The notes under the pieces are model-generated. The model had not been told where the DNA came from. It saw nothing but the letters and a program-made list of their open reading frames with translations, and did no database searches. A program made the translations under genes and the position numbers. Positions 1-8,299 of a DNA stretch of 64,000 bases are shown piece by piece (position 1 is the stretch's first letter; each line of letters begins with the position of its first letter). Where the stretch lies: assembly GCF_900112665.1 (NCBI RefSeq), contig NZ_FOMN01000003.1, forward strand, positions 62,001 through 126,000, in the 5' to 3' direction. Origin of the DNA: Lactobacillus bombicola (GTDB lineage Bacteria > Bacillota > Bacilli > Lactobacillales > Lactobacillaceae).

Positions 1-1025
1 CCTTCAAGCAGTGCTTCATTTTGGTTATTGCCAATTGCAATGCCAACACGTTGATAATGTAAATTTAATGCCAATTTTGGCATTTCCGTAGCTTGATTTG
101 TTTGTTTGACTTTTTTCTTTTTTAATTTAGACATGGTGGCAGGCTGATCCAGTTCATAAATCCACCGAATTCCAATAGCTTCGGTAGGATTTTTCTTTAA
201 ACGGATATCGCCATCATACCAAGCTAGATCAACAATTGAGCCATCAGTTAATGGAATATTTTTCTCTTCAAATTTGCTTTCATCAACAGATAAAGTAATG
301 GATTTACCACGAATACGTAGCTTTTGCCCTTTAATATTATGACTGATAGTTAAATGACCGGAATTTCCTTGTACTACCGCATATTTAAATGTAGAAATTT
401 GATCAACTTCCATTCGCGAAAGCTGACGAAAGCCCACCACCCTTAATATTTCTGCTTCGTAATTACGATTATCTTCTACTGGTAATGCTTCAACAATATC
501 TCCACTTTTCAAATTTAAAGAATGGATTTGTGATTCTTTTAATGTAAAAACACATCGCTTACTATCATTAACTAAGTCACAGCCTGACAATAGTCGAACA
601 ACTATATAACGCTTACCTTTACGATAATCCACTTTAGGCGTTATCTTTTTTTGTAGTGCTTGTTCAAAAACCTTTTTGTTGATAGTTTCTTTGGTTGTTT
701 GCGAAGCTTTAACTGCCTGGCTTAGATCGATTAAAGTTTGACGCAACCCAGTTTCAAGCTTTGACGTTAACAATATTTGCCGAATTGCCTTCAAAGTATT
801 ATTTTTTGCGTAATTATCACCTGGATTTTTAATTAAAGCTATTAACCCCCTCAAAAAGAGGTTTACTTGTTTATAGTCAACCTGAGTACTAGTTATTTGA
901 GCACCTAATGCCTCATCAGCCATACCCAAGATTAACTTGATTGCAGCTAGTCCATTACTTAGGCTTTTTTCATCGCCAGCTGTTTGGTTTAAAATTCTTT
1001 TTAAGTTATTACGATAATCAAACAT
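1..1025 (-). CDS. Unrecognised protein, C-terminus outside the window
   Basis: Open reading frame on the minus strand from an ATG at 1025 and running off the left edge, so about 341 residues of N-terminal and middle sequence are visible. The product is soluble-looking, with no signal peptide or membrane segment. Residues 1-120 look helical, and the rest contains many beta-strand-like stretches (for example KRYIVVRLLSGCDLVND). A Lys-rich linker near residue 305 (KLKKKKVKQ) precedes a new segment reading VGIAIGNNQNEALLEG at the edge. The linker followed by a small alpha/beta start would fit a two-domain protein such as those ending in a DUF2325-type domain, but this is only a guess. No operon partner can be seen, because the next gene downstream is outside the window and the DUF2207 gene upstream ends about 80 bases away. 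Confidence 0.6.
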   Translation of the reverse strand, partial: MFDYRNNLKRILNQTAGDEKSLSNGLAAIKLILGMADEALGAQITSTQVDYKQVNLFLRGLIALIKNPGDNYAKNNTLKAIRQILLTSKLETGLRQTLIDLSQAVKASQTTKETINKKVFEQALQKKITPKVDYRKGKRYIVVRLLSGCDLVNDSKRCVFTLKESQIHSLNLKSGDIVEALPVEDNRNYEAEILRVVGFRQLSRMEVDQISTFKYAVVQGNSGHLTISHNIKGQKLRIRGKSITLSVDESKFEEKNIPLTDGSIVDLAWYDGDIRLKKNPTEAIGIRWIYELDQPATMSKLKKKKVKQTNQATEMPKLALNLHYQRVGIAIGNNQNEALLE

Positions 1026-1108
1026 TATTTTTCACTTTTCTAATTCAGTAAATTAAGTATAACAAGAAAAAAGCCAACTTAAAACTGAGCTTTTTCAAAA
1101 ATAAATTA

Positions 1109-2182
1109 TTAAAATGCACCTCCACCAGAGCCAGCACCAAAGCCACCTGAGGTACCGCTAGAAAAGTCGCCTGATGTACCTCCAATCGAACAAGCCGATC
1201 CTAAGCTACTATTAAAACTTTCATAAAATCCTTTGCTATTGAAATTATAAATTGGCTCATGAATATAAAAGTCACTTTGTTGCCATTCATCAGTAGTAAA
1301 TTCAATTTTTAACTCTTTTAAAACTTTTTTAGCTAGGTCAAAAGTCACTGCATAAGGCATAATATCTTCCCAAAGAACTAAGTCACCAACATCACGCATT
1401 TCAAAGCTACCAATGTCTTCTAGCATATGCTTAAACCCACGAATTTGATTAGTAATTTCAGCTCCTTTTTGAGAATAAAAACTAATCATATTATTACTGT
1501 GAACTAACGCATTGATGCCAAAAAACAATAAAATAGTTTCCACAACTAACATTATAATTCTAAATTCAGAAAATTTAAAAAAGAATATTAGTGCTCCCCC
1601 AAAGCTAAGAAACAATAGGGAACAAATGATTGTTTGATTAGTATTTCTTTTATGAATCAACTTCTCTGCTAGCAAGCCCTGATTTACAACTTCATTATAA
1701 GACTTTATACGCCAATCAATATAACAACGGTTAACTTTTTGGCTGACTTTCTTTCCACGAGAATTTTTAATTTCTTCAGTCGTTACAGTTTGCCCATTAC
1801 CTATATCATTGAATAAAGCTGCTAAAAGTGGATCTTGACTAATTAAATGCATATCCTTTAAAGTTATTCTATAAAAAGTGGTCCCATCTTTTTGATAGTC
1901 CTCAATTAGTACTTTCTTTTTCACCGCTAGTTCCATTAAGTACGCTATAAATGCTCTAATATCTGGCATATCAACTTTGTCCATAATCTGGGCCACTACA
2001 GCGTTAACAGAGGGACATTCATAATTATGGGGAATAGAATTAGAGTTATGGACTGTTCCACCTTGTTTTTTCACCGTAAATCCTAGCACAGTTGCACTAG
2101 TGGCACTTAACACAATTATAAGTACTAATCCAATTTCAAAAATAAAAATTTTCTTTCTCTTACGATTAGTCTCTTGGCTCAA
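1109..2182 (-). CDS. DUF2207-type membrane protein, C-terminal half (frameshifted)
   Basis: This 357-residue frame carries a membrane segment near residues 10-34, a cytoplasmic-looking middle part, two further membrane segments around residues 187-230 and a Gly/Ser-rich tail ending GAGSGGGAF. That tail is typical of DUF2207 membrane proteins. Its first codon is a TTG that overlaps the TGA stop of the upstream half at 2179-2181. The two halves together give about 600 residues, the usual length of a single DUF2207 gene, and are joined by an A7 run at 2183-2189. The simplest reading is one gene broken by loss of one A. Translational coupling at the overlapping TTG or slippage on the A run could still give a full product. 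Function of the family is not known. Confidence 0.7.
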   Translation of the reverse strand: MSQETNRKRKKIFIFEIGLVLIIVLSATSATVLGFTVKKQGGTVHNSNSIPHNYECPSVNAVVAQIMDKVDMPDIRAFIAYLMELAVKKKVLIEDYQKDGTTFYRITLKDMHLISQDPLLAALFNDIGNGQTVTTEEIKNSRGKKVSQKVNRCYIDWRIKSYNEVVNQGLLAEKLIHKRNTNQTIICSLLFLSFGGALIFFFKFSEFRIIMLVVETILLFFGINALVHSNNMISFYSQKGAEITNQIRGFKHMLEDIGSFEMRDVGDLVLWEDIMPYAVTFDLAKKVLKELKIEFTTDEWQQSDFYIHEPIYNFNSKGFYESFNSSLGSACSIGGTSGDFSSGTSGGFGAGSGGGAF

Positions 2183-2889
2183 TTTTTTTCTTGTTTCAAA
2201 ACAAATGCTCGATGAGTTCGATCAACTATATTTTTATTTTTAGATGTAACACTTAACGGGAAAATTGTATGAACTTCTATTCCTACATGACCATCAAGAT
2301 TACTGGCCGTCATAGTAATCTTACCCTTCTTTTTGTCAATTTTAAGATAACCATTAAGTGGCCCATGAGCCCAAGCTTTTATATTTTTCACTGGACCCGG
2401 AAAAAGTACAACTGCCTTTGCATGATCTAAATCTCTGTCCCACTTATCACCAATAATCATAAAATTCAATTCAGCTATATCACGATAATTTGTAATAGCT
2501 TGAGTAATTTTATAAAAATAAGTTACAGTGCATCTAGAATTAGGTTTAACATGATTATAAACTGCAAAGTGGTATCCTGAATTCACTTTTTGCAAGCTAA
2601 AATCATGCGAATAGCGTCCTGTTTGATTTTCATTTTGAATTTTAACTTTCGCATCAACTAAATTTTGGCTAGGAGCAAGATTTTGCTGATAAAAAATTCC
2701 TTTACTTTGACTTTTGAATTTGTAAGTAATTTGCTTTTTAACAGCAATCGACCCATCTTTTTTAATGGAAGCTGTCGTGACATTATTTTCAATTCGATAG
2801 TCAACTTCTGCACTAACATTTTTTACGTATAAAAATAATAGTAATAAAATGGTTAGATATGGCATAACTTTCATAAACTTAATTTTCAT
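2179..2889 (-). CDS. DUF2207 domain protein, N-terminal half (frameshifted)
   Basis: The frame encodes a signal peptide (residues 1 to about 25, cleavage after VSA) followed by an extracytoplasmic beta-rich domain with the pattern of DUF2207: YRIENNVTTASIKKDGSIAV, then KQITYKF and later FPGPVKNIKAW. I place the start at ATG 2889, which has GAGG about 9 bases upstream; an earlier ATG at 2928 would add 13 residues before the signal peptide and has no clear binding site. It stops at 2179 directly after an A7 run, and the membrane half continues in the -1 frame. Domain order is therefore that of an ordinary DUF2207 protein cut in two. Role unknown; these proteins are membrane-anchored with the N-domain outside. 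Confidence 0.7.
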   Translation of the reverse strand: MKIKFMKVMPYLTILLLLFLYVKNVSAEVDYRIENNVTTASIKKDGSIAVKKQITYKFKSQSKGIFYQQNLAPSQNLVDAKVKIQNENQTGRYSHDFSLQKVNSGYHFAVYNHVKPNSRCTVTYFYKITQAITNYRDIAELNFMIIGDKWDRDLDHAKAVVLFPGPVKNIKAWAHGPLNGYLKIDKKKGKITMTASNLDGHVGIEVHTIFPLSVTSKNKNIVDRTHRAFVLKQEKN

Positions 2890-3126
2890 AATGTAATCCT
2901 CAAAAATAATTGTTTTCAAATTATACATAATTTATTAAAATAATAGTATATAATTTAACCAAAAAATATTAAATAATACATAATTTAAGATTGTTGCTAC
3001 CTCAGTTAGATGATAACTTTACACTTCGCTGTTCATTATTTTTTGGCCCATAATTAAAAAGTTAATTTTATGGTTGCAATTAGCAAAACTTTTCTCTATA
3101 ATAGTTAATGTTCTTGTGAGAGCAAT

Positions 3127-3200
3127 GGTCTGGTAGCTCAGCTGGATAGAGCAACGGTCTTCTAAACCGTGGGTCGTGAGTTCGAATCTCACCCGGATCA
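3127..3200 (+). tRNA. tRNA-Arg (anticodon UCU)
   Basis: A full cloverleaf can be drawn: 7-bp acceptor stem (GGTCTGG with CCGGATC, two G-U pairs), D-arm GCTC/GAGC, anticodon stem ACGGT/ACCGT around loop CTTCTAA, a 5-base variable loop, and T-arm GTGAG/CTCAC around TTCGAAT. The anticodon at loop positions 34-36 is TCT, which reads AGA (Arg). The 3' CCA is not encoded. No other tRNA is adjacent. A terminator follows at about 3299. Confidence 0.95.
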
Positions 3201-3298
3201 TTTATAGTAATTTTTATTGATTTTTATCAATATTCTATCTTGCTATATCAACATTCTAATGTTTGTTGATTTTAAATAATTTTAAAGTTGGCTAACAT

Positions 3299-3329
3299 AA
3301 AAGTCACTCTGTGAAGAGTGACTTTTTTT
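3299..3329 (+). terminator. Intrinsic terminator downstream of tRNA-Arg
   Basis: Stem AAGTCACTCT/AGAGTGACTT with loop GTGA followed by a T7 run. It is about 100 bases after the tRNA and is the likely end of its transcript. Between 3330 and 3475 I see no gene. Confidence 0.8.
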
Positions 3330-3477
3330 GTAAAATTAAAATCTATTGCAGCTTACGCCTAAAAAATGGATCGTATTAAAAACCAGAATAATTGTTCTTA
3401 GTTCAACAGCAATCATATTGGTAAAGATGTTGCAAGCTTGTTATTGCTGAACAAATCAAAATAATTAATTAAACAAA

Positions 3478-3513
3478 AAATCCTCAGAAACTTTAGATTC
3501 TGAGGATTTTTGC
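3478..3513. terminator. Bidirectional hairpin terminator after glpF
   Basis: An 11-bp stem (AATCCTCAGAA-like arms) with A-rich and T-rich flanks on the two sides, so it can terminate either strand. It lies 30 bases past the glpF stop and is the likely end of the dhaKLM-glpF transcript. Confidence 0.75.
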
Positions 3514-3542
3514 TTAGTTATATTATATAAAAGAGCTCAAGA

Positions 3543-4262
3543 TTAAGCTATAGCCTTAAACAACAAAGCTGCTAGCAGGCCACCTACTATTGGACCAACT
3601 ACTGGTACCCAGCTATAAGCCCAATCCGACTTACCTTTATTAGCAATCGGTAAAAGCTGATGGGCTAATCTAGGACCAAAATCACGAGCAGGATTAATTG
3701 CATAACCTGTAATTCCCCCAACTGAGAAAACACAACCTGCAATTAACAATCCTGCAAGGATGGGATTCAAATTAGCAGGAATGTTAGCTTTAGTAAAAGC
3801 TAACAAGCCGTAAATAAAGATAAAAGTACCCACTACTTCCGCAAAGAAATTCCAAAAGTAATTTCTAATTGCCGGTTCAGTACTAAATGTTCCTAAAATC
3901 AATTCTTGATCAGTAGTCTCGGCCCAATGAGGATAATATGTTAACCAGACCATTACTGCACCAACAAAAGCACCTGCTACTTGGGCAATAATATAGGGCA
4001 AAACTGACGACCAAGCAAACTTACCTGCTGTAGCCATGGCAATTGTAACTGCCGGATTAAAATGCCCTGGACTTAACCAGCTTACAAAATATACGCTAAG
4101 TGTCACAGCTAGCCCCCAGCCTAAAGCAATCGCAATCCAGCCTGCGCCATTTGCTTTTGACTTTTTCAAGTTAACAGCTGCACATACTCCATCACCAAGT
4201 AGTACAACAAAAGCTGTTCCTATAAACTCACCTATGAGTTGCATCATTAAACTATTATGCAT
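3543..4262 (-). CDS. glpF: Glycerol uptake facilitator (aquaglyceroporin)
   Basis: This 239-residue MIP-family channel has six membrane segments and the two NPA half-helix motifs, HFNPAVT around residue 68 and INPARDFGPR around residue 190. The Asp after the second NPAR is the usual mark of glycerol facilitators rather than strict water channels. It passes glycerol (and often dihydroxyacetone) through the cytoplasmic membrane. It is the last gene of a minus-strand run dhaK-dhaL-dhaM-glpF, 73 bases after dhaM, with AAAGGAAA before the ATG. The neighbourhood suggests that it brings in a substrate for the dihydroxyacetone kinase, although no glycerol dehydrogenase gene is in the window. Confidence 0.92.
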   Translation of the reverse strand: MHNSLMMQLIGEFIGTAFVVLLGDGVCAAVNLKKSKANGAGWIAIALGWGLAVTLSVYFVSWLSPGHFNPAVTIAMATAGKFAWSSVLPYIIAQVAGAFVGAVMVWLTYYPHWAETTDQELILGTFSTEPAIRNYFWNFFAEVVGTFIFIYGLLAFTKANIPANLNPILAGLLIAGCVFSVGGITGYAINPARDFGPRLAHQLLPIANKGKSDWAYSWVPVVGPIVGGLLAALLFKAIA

Positions 4263-4335
4263 AATTTTTCCTTTTCTATTTTAGAATGTTTTAATTATAC
4301 CCTAAGTACGATGCAAATAACAATTCAAAGTTTTA

Positions 4336-4707
4336 CTAATTCTTAATATTTAAAGGTGCTAATTGCTGTTCAATCTCAGTTAGCCCAACACCAGCCTGAA
4401 TAAGTGATGCTGCAGTGTATGCTCCTTCAACAAAAGCAACATCATACAAATGAATTTTTTTATTAGTCATTTCAGTAGCCATTTCTAAATTCATTTTCGC
4501 ACTGCCTAAATCATAAAAAGCCAAAATTTCTTCAGCTTGATTAGTTGAAAAAGCCGTTAAAATTTTATCCATGCTCGTGCCAATTTCATCACTACTGCTC
4601 CCACCTGCGCTTGTAATTGAAACATCACTTGCTACTTGAGCGAGTAACTTATCTAATCCTATAACAAGTTCAGGAACGTGCGAGACTAATGTAATACCTA
4701 ATTTCAT
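4336..4707 (-). CDS. dhaM: PTS-dependent dihydroxyacetone kinase, phosphotransferase subunit DhaM
   Basis: A 123-residue EIIA-Man-fold protein. The phosphoryl-accepting His is in LVSHVPELVIGLD near residue 9, and TSAGGSSSDEIGTS follows near residues 32-45, as in DhaM. It is the short one-domain form that takes phosphate from HPr and passes it to ADP held on DhaL; the HPr-like and EI-like extensions of the enterobacterial protein are absent. The start overlaps the dhaL stop by 4 bases, so translation is coupled. Confidence 0.93.
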   Translation of the reverse strand: MKLGITLVSHVPELVIGLDKLLAQVASDVSITSAGGSSSDEIGTSMDKILTAFSTNQAEEILAFYDLGSAKMNLEMATEMTNKKIHLYDVAFVEGAYTAASLIQAGVGLTEIEQQLAPLNIKN

Positions 4708-5288
4708 AATAAACCTTCAGTTTCTAATAAAGCAGTAAATAGATATGCGCTTGATTGTGCCCCTGGATCAACATGACCCTTGGCTCTTTCACCTAGATAT
4801 GAGGCACGTCCCTTTTTAGCAACTAAATCTTTAGTAGCTTCAACTGCACTAGCAATTTTATTCTCCGTGAGCGTGTGCGCTTTAATTTCTGGAATTACTG
4901 CTTGCCAAACGTCCACCATCGTTTTATCACCCGGCTCAGCTCCACCACGTTTTTCAATACCATTTAAAGCAGCTGTTAGTAGATCAACTAGATCAGTGGT
5001 AGTGCTACTTTTTTTTGCCATTTCTAAAAAAGCAGTACCGTAAAGCGGACCTGAAGCACCGCCAACCGTAGAAATTAGTGTCATAGCAATAACTTTAAAG
5101 GTTTCTGGCAAACTTGATGGTTTTGTTTTTAATTTGGCCATGACAGCTTGCATCCCGCGATCCATATTAAAGCCATGATCGCTATCACCAATTGGAGTAT
5201 CTAAATCGCTTAAGAATTGCTTATTAACCGCTATTTTATCCGCAAACTTGGCCATCCATATTATCAAATTATTAACCGTTAATGTCAT
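4704..5288 (-). CDS. dhaL: Dihydroxyacetone kinase subunit DhaL (ADP-binding)
   Basis: 194 residues. The nucleotide/metal-binding Asp cluster is visible as DTPIGDSDHGFNMDRGM (residues about 30-46) and the phosphate-holding loop as TVGGASGPLYGTAF. In PTS-type Dha kinases DhaL keeps ADP permanently bound, receives phosphate from DhaM and transfers it to dihydroxyacetone on DhaK. It lies 12 bases after dhaK and overlaps dhaM by 4 bases. Confidence 0.94.
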   Translation of the reverse strand: MTLTVNNLIIWMAKFADKIAVNKQFLSDLDTPIGDSDHGFNMDRGMQAVMAKLKTKPSSLPETFKVIAMTLISTVGGASGPLYGTAFLEMAKKSSTTTDLVDLLTAALNGIEKRGGAEPGDKTMVDVWQAVIPEIKAHTLTENKIASAVEATKDLVAKKGRASYLGERAKGHVDPGAQSSAYLFTALLETEGLL

Positions 5289-5300
5289 TTTTATCTCCTA

Positions 5301-6296
5301 TTACCAACCAATAGTTTCAACTGGCTCATTTAAATACTCTAACCACTGTTTTGCTTGTAATTCAAAAACCGTAAGCGAAATTCCCGCCATATCGATTGAG
5401 GTGATATAATTGCCAACTTTCATCCAAACTGGCCTTATCTGTTTTTGTGCTAAATTATTTATCAAGTCATTACTAAATATATATTGTTCCATTAATGGTG
5501 TTGCCCCTAAGCCATTGACTAAAACCGCATATTGCTTTTGAGAGTCAAAATGTATTTCTTGGTCAATTTTGCTAACAAGTTCAGTCACTAATGCCTGCGA
5601 TGATTTTATTTTTTCCCGGCGATAGCCTGGCTCTGAATGAATACCGACACCATATTCAATTTCATCGTTTTTTAACTCAAAACCTGGTTTCCCTGTTTCG
5701 GGATTAGTAGCCGCAGATAGAGCAACTGCAACAGTTTTAATATTTGGCAAAATTTCTTGCGCTAACTGACTAATTTCTGGCAAGGAAGTTCCTGCTTGCG
5801 CAGCTGCTCCCAAAACCTTATGAACTAAAATTGTTCCGGCAACTCCACGACGACCTTGCGTGTACATACTATTTTCTACTGCAATATCATCATCAACTAT
5901 AACTGAGTCAACTTTAATTCCATCCATTTCAGCCATATCTTTGGCCATTTCAAAGTTCATTACATCGCCAGAGTAATTTTTTATAACTAAAAAGACCCCG
6001 CGTCCTTGATCAGCTGCTTTAATTACTTCATAAATCTGATCAGGTGTTGGAGAAGTAAAAATTTGACCACAAACTGCACCTGTGAGCATTCCCTTGCCGA
6101 CAAAGCCAGCATGAGCCGGTTCATGTCCTGAACCTCCGCCACTGACAAGTCCAACTTTATTTACCATAGAAGCTTGATCTGAGCGTATTACGGCTGCAGT
6201 TTTTGGAATGGGAGTAAGAATTTGTGGATACGCCTTAGTCATTCCAGACAACATTTCTGAAACAACATCAGCTGGATTATTAATTATTTTTTTCAT
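5301..6296 (-). CDS. dhaK: Dihydroxyacetone kinase subunit DhaK (substrate-binding)
   Basis: 331 residues, the full length of the family. The segment SGGGSGHEPAHAGFVGKGML (about 52-71) forms the substrate pocket. The His in GVGIHSEPGYRREK (about residue 220) is the one that binds dihydroxyacetone covalently as a hemiaminal. Product: dihydroxyacetone phosphate, which enters glycolysis. First gene of the dhaKLM-glpF operon; the ATG follows AAAGGGAAAG. A cre-like site and an extended -10 promoter lie just upstream, which predicts CcpA repression by preferred sugars. Confidence 0.95.
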   Translation of the reverse strand: MKKIINNPADVVSEMLSGMTKAYPQILTPIPKTAAVIRSDQASMVNKVGLVSGGGSGHEPAHAGFVGKGMLTGAVCGQIFTSPTPDQIYEVIKAADQGRGVFLVIKNYSGDVMNFEMAKDMAEMDGIKVDSVIVDDDIAVENSMYTQGRRGVAGTILVHKVLGAAAQAGTSLPEISQLAQEILPNIKTVAVALSAATNPETGKPGFELKNDEIEYGVGIHSEPGYRREKIKSSQALVTELVSKIDQEIHFDSQKQYAVLVNGLGATPLMEQYIFSNDLINNLAQKQIRPVWMKVGNYITSIDMAGISLTVFELQAKQWLEYLNEPVETIGW

Positions 6297-6334
6297 GATA
6301 AACTTTCCCTTTAATAATTTTGATTACGATACTA

Positions 6335-6356
6335 AGTATAACAGAAAACGTTTTCA
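6335..6356 (-). promoter_or_regulatory. dhaK promoter with cre (CcpA) site
   Basis: Read on the minus strand, a pseudo-palindrome TGAAAACGTTTTCTG (6342-6356) fits the cre consensus at 13 of 15 positions. It is followed at once by TGTTATACT, an extended -10 element (6335-6340 plus TG). A cre touching the -10 region usually means CcpA-mediated repression. Confidence 0.7.
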
Positions 6357-6504
6357 ATATCCGCGGTAATGATATATTATAAAAAAATTAATAACTTTAC
6401 ATTGATAGCTAAGCTATTTTTTAAATTACTTTTTAGCTTTAACTTGAAATCTTCTCTGCAATTTAGTATGATACTGATTAAATATTTATGAAAGGTTAAC
6501 GATT

Positions 6505-6576
6505 ATGACGACTAGCAACGTAACTAATCAACCACAAGTTAAATATTATTTTTGGTATTTTGGTTTTTCAAACTAA
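6505..6576 (+). CDS. Attenuator leader peptide rich in aromatic residues
   Basis: A 23-residue ORF, ATG at 6505, preceded by GAAAGG. The peptide reads MTTSNVTNQPQVKYYFWYF followed by GFSN, so 7 of the 9 residues after Lys-13 are Tyr, Phe or Trp. Such a run is the mark of a leader peptide whose translation rate senses charged aromatic tRNAs. It ends 22 bases before a set of mutually exclusive hairpins and 130 bases before an EIIC-like permease gene. The peptide itself probably has no other job. Confidence 0.75.
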   Translation: MTTSNVTNQPQVKYYFWYFGFSN

Positions 6577-6577
6577 A

Positions 6578-6695
6578 TGCCTAGTTTGTCATTTATTTGA
6601 CACACTGGCCTACGGCAATTGTGTCAAAGTCTTAAGTGTTTACTTCTTAATAAAGAACTCACACAATTGTCGTCAGTTGTGTGAGTTTTATTTTT
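6578..6695 (+). promoter_or_regulatory. Trp-operon-style attenuator (leader RNA with competing hairpins)
   Basis: Four segments can be paired in alternative ways. Segment 1 (GACACA, 6599-6604) pairs with 2 (TGTGTC, 6620-6625). Segment 2 (CAATTGTGT, 6616-6624) is perfectly complementary to segment 3 (ACACAATTG, 6661-6669). Segment 3 (6656-6666) pairs with 4 (6677-6687) in an 11-bp stem followed by TTTTATTTTT, an intrinsic terminator. Stalling on the aromatic codons of the leader would favour 2:3 and read-through into the permease gene. Confidence 0.75.
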
Positions 6696-6706
6696 AGGAG
6701 AAATTT

Positions 6707-7744
6707 ATGAAGACTATCAAAAAAATCACTTTTGATACACTGAATGGTTTATCAATCGGTATTGTTGTAGCCCTAATTCCAGGAGCTTTAATTGGGCAAT
6801 TAATTAAAGTCCTTTTACCAATTTGGCCCCAACTCAATTTTATCTTAGTATTAACCGCCTTTGCTGCAGCACTTTTACCCGTAATTAGTGCTGGGTGCGT
6901 CGGAATGACTGGTAACTTAACCCCGATTCAAACTGCTTCAATTGCCCTGGCTGCGGTCGCTGGAGCCGGTAATTTTATGATGAAAAATGGAAAAATTATG
7001 GTTGTTGGTAATGGTGATGTCGTTAATACTGCAATTACAATCATGCTAGCTTACGGACTGGTTTTATTTTTAGGCCAAAAGCTTAAAGCTTACACCATTT
7101 TACTAGTCCCTTTAATTGTTTTAGTGGTTGCTGGTGGAATTGGGTGTTTAACTAGAGGTCCAATTGGCCAACTAACTGCGCTTATTGGCGTGGGGGTTGA
7201 ACATTTAACTAATTTACAACCAATAATTATGGGTATTTTAATGGGTATTGTATTTGCTCTGTTAATTGTTTCGCCAATTTCTTCTGTCGGGATTGCTACA
7301 GCAATTAGTATTTCTGGAATTGCTGCTGGATCGGCCAATCTGGGAATCACAGCGGCTAGTTTTGCTTTGGCTATTTTTGGCTGGAAAGCTAACTCTTTTG
7401 GTACTTCAATTGCTCATTTTTTAGGTTCGCCAAAAATGCAAATGGCTAATTTAATCACGCAACCTAAATTACTGATTCCTTTAATGATTAACGCCGGAAT
7501 TATGGGCGGCTTGGGTGCAATATTCAAAATTGCTGGTACTCCAATGAGTGCAGGTTTTGGTTTTTCTGGATTGATTGGCCCGATTGCAGCAATGACAGGC
7601 AGGACAAATGATTTTGGTTCAATAATTTTAATTACGCTTCTTTTCTTTATTCTACCAATTGCTCTTGGTCTAATTGCTAACTATATCTGTAATAACAGGT
7701 TGCATTTCTTTAGTAGTCAAGATTTCAAACTTGATTTCAAATAA
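6707..7744 (+). CDS. EIIC-like integral membrane transporter (PTS_EIIC_2 type)
   Basis: A 345-residue very hydrophobic protein with about nine membrane segments and Gly/Pro-rich loops (VSPISSVGIATAISISGIAAG; GWKANSFGTSIAHFLGSPKMQ). The pattern fits the EIIC-like family PF13303, which lacks linked EIIA or EIIB domains, and none is encoded nearby; it may therefore work as a transporter without PTS phosphorylation. The gene stands alone behind an attenuator that appears to sense aromatic aminoacyl-tRNA. I infer from this that it moves an aromatic amino acid or a related compound; the sequence does not prove a substrate. RBS TAGGAGAAATTT precedes the ATG. Confidence 0.75.
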   Translation: MKTIKKITFDTLNGLSIGIVVALIPGALIGQLIKVLLPIWPQLNFILVLTAFAAALLPVISAGCVGMTGNLTPIQTASIALAAVAGAGNFMMKNGKIMVVGNGDVVNTAITIMLAYGLVLFLGQKLKAYTILLVPLIVLVVAGGIGCLTRGPIGQLTALIGVGVEHLTNLQPIIMGILMGIVFALLIVSPISSVGIATAISISGIAAGSANLGITAASFALAIFGWKANSFGTSIAHFLGSPKMQMANLITQPKLLIPLMINAGIMGGLGAIFKIAGTPMSAGFGFSGLIGPIAAMTGRTNDFGSIILITLLFFILPIALGLIANYICNNRLHFFSSQDFKLDFK

Positions 7745-7786
7745 AAACCCCCTAGTCAAAAAGAGTCTCAGTGTGCTTGCTTAACA

Positions 7787-7817
7787 TTGGTAGTTGGTAA
7801 TTGGTAATTGGTATAAT
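7787..7817 (+). promoter_or_regulatory. Short TTGGTA repeats leading into a -10 box
   Basis: Four copies of TTGGTA or a one-base variant stand in a row and run into TATAAT (7812-7817), 34 bases before the ATG of the ArsC/Spx-like gene. The -10 is convincing. The repeats may be slippage products and may supply or alter the -35 region. Confidence 0.45.
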
Positions 7818-7850
7818 TAATTATCATTCAAATAAAAGAAGGTTATTAAA

Positions 7851-8219
7851 ATGATTAAGTTTTATGGTTACAAGCGTTGCTCAACATCGCGTAGTGCACA
7901 AAAATGGTTAACTGACCATCATGTCAAAATCGACTTTCAAGACTTGGTTGAACAGCCACCAACAAAAAATGAGCTGATTAAATGGCTAACTAAGTATCAA
8001 GATCGCGGGTTAAAGTATTTCTTCAATACACACGGTCAAGATTATCGGCAACTGCATCTTAAAGATAAAGTTAGTGCGATGTCGATTTCGGAAGCCGCCG
8101 AGATGATGTCCCAAAATGGCAAATTAATTAAGCGTCCGCTTGTAGTTAGCAAACAGAATTTAACCTGTGGTTTTAATGAGGATCTTTACCAAAATACTTG
8201 GTTACAAGAGCAGGCCTAA
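7851..8219 (+). CDS. ArsC/Spx/MgsR-family thioredoxin-fold protein
   Basis: 122 residues beginning IKFYGYKRCSTSRSAQKWL. The CSTS at positions 10-13 is a CxxS version of the family's redox motif, so it lacks the CxxC of true Spx. The RP motif expected before the last strand is present as IKRPLVV near residue 95. It most resembles the YusI/YffB-type members annotated as arsenate reductase family proteins, whose substrate is usually unknown. Single-gene unit, RBS AGAAGG. No arsenic genes are near. Confidence 0.85.
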   Translation: MIKFYGYKRCSTSRSAQKWLTDHHVKIDFQDLVEQPPTKNELIKWLTKYQDRGLKYFFNTHGQDYRQLHLKDKVSAMSISEAAEMMSQNGKLIKRPLVVSKQNLTCGFNEDLYQNTWLQEQA

Positions 8220-8299
8220 TGGTCTGCTCTTGTTTTGTAAGCATAACTTTTATATCTTAAAGATAACAGGTAAAATAAGTAAATAAAAAGGAGAAATAC

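Noticed and set aside
3019-3201. 60-codon minus-strand frame over the tRNA
   Set aside because: It is the reverse complement of tRNA-Arg; no independent coding signal.
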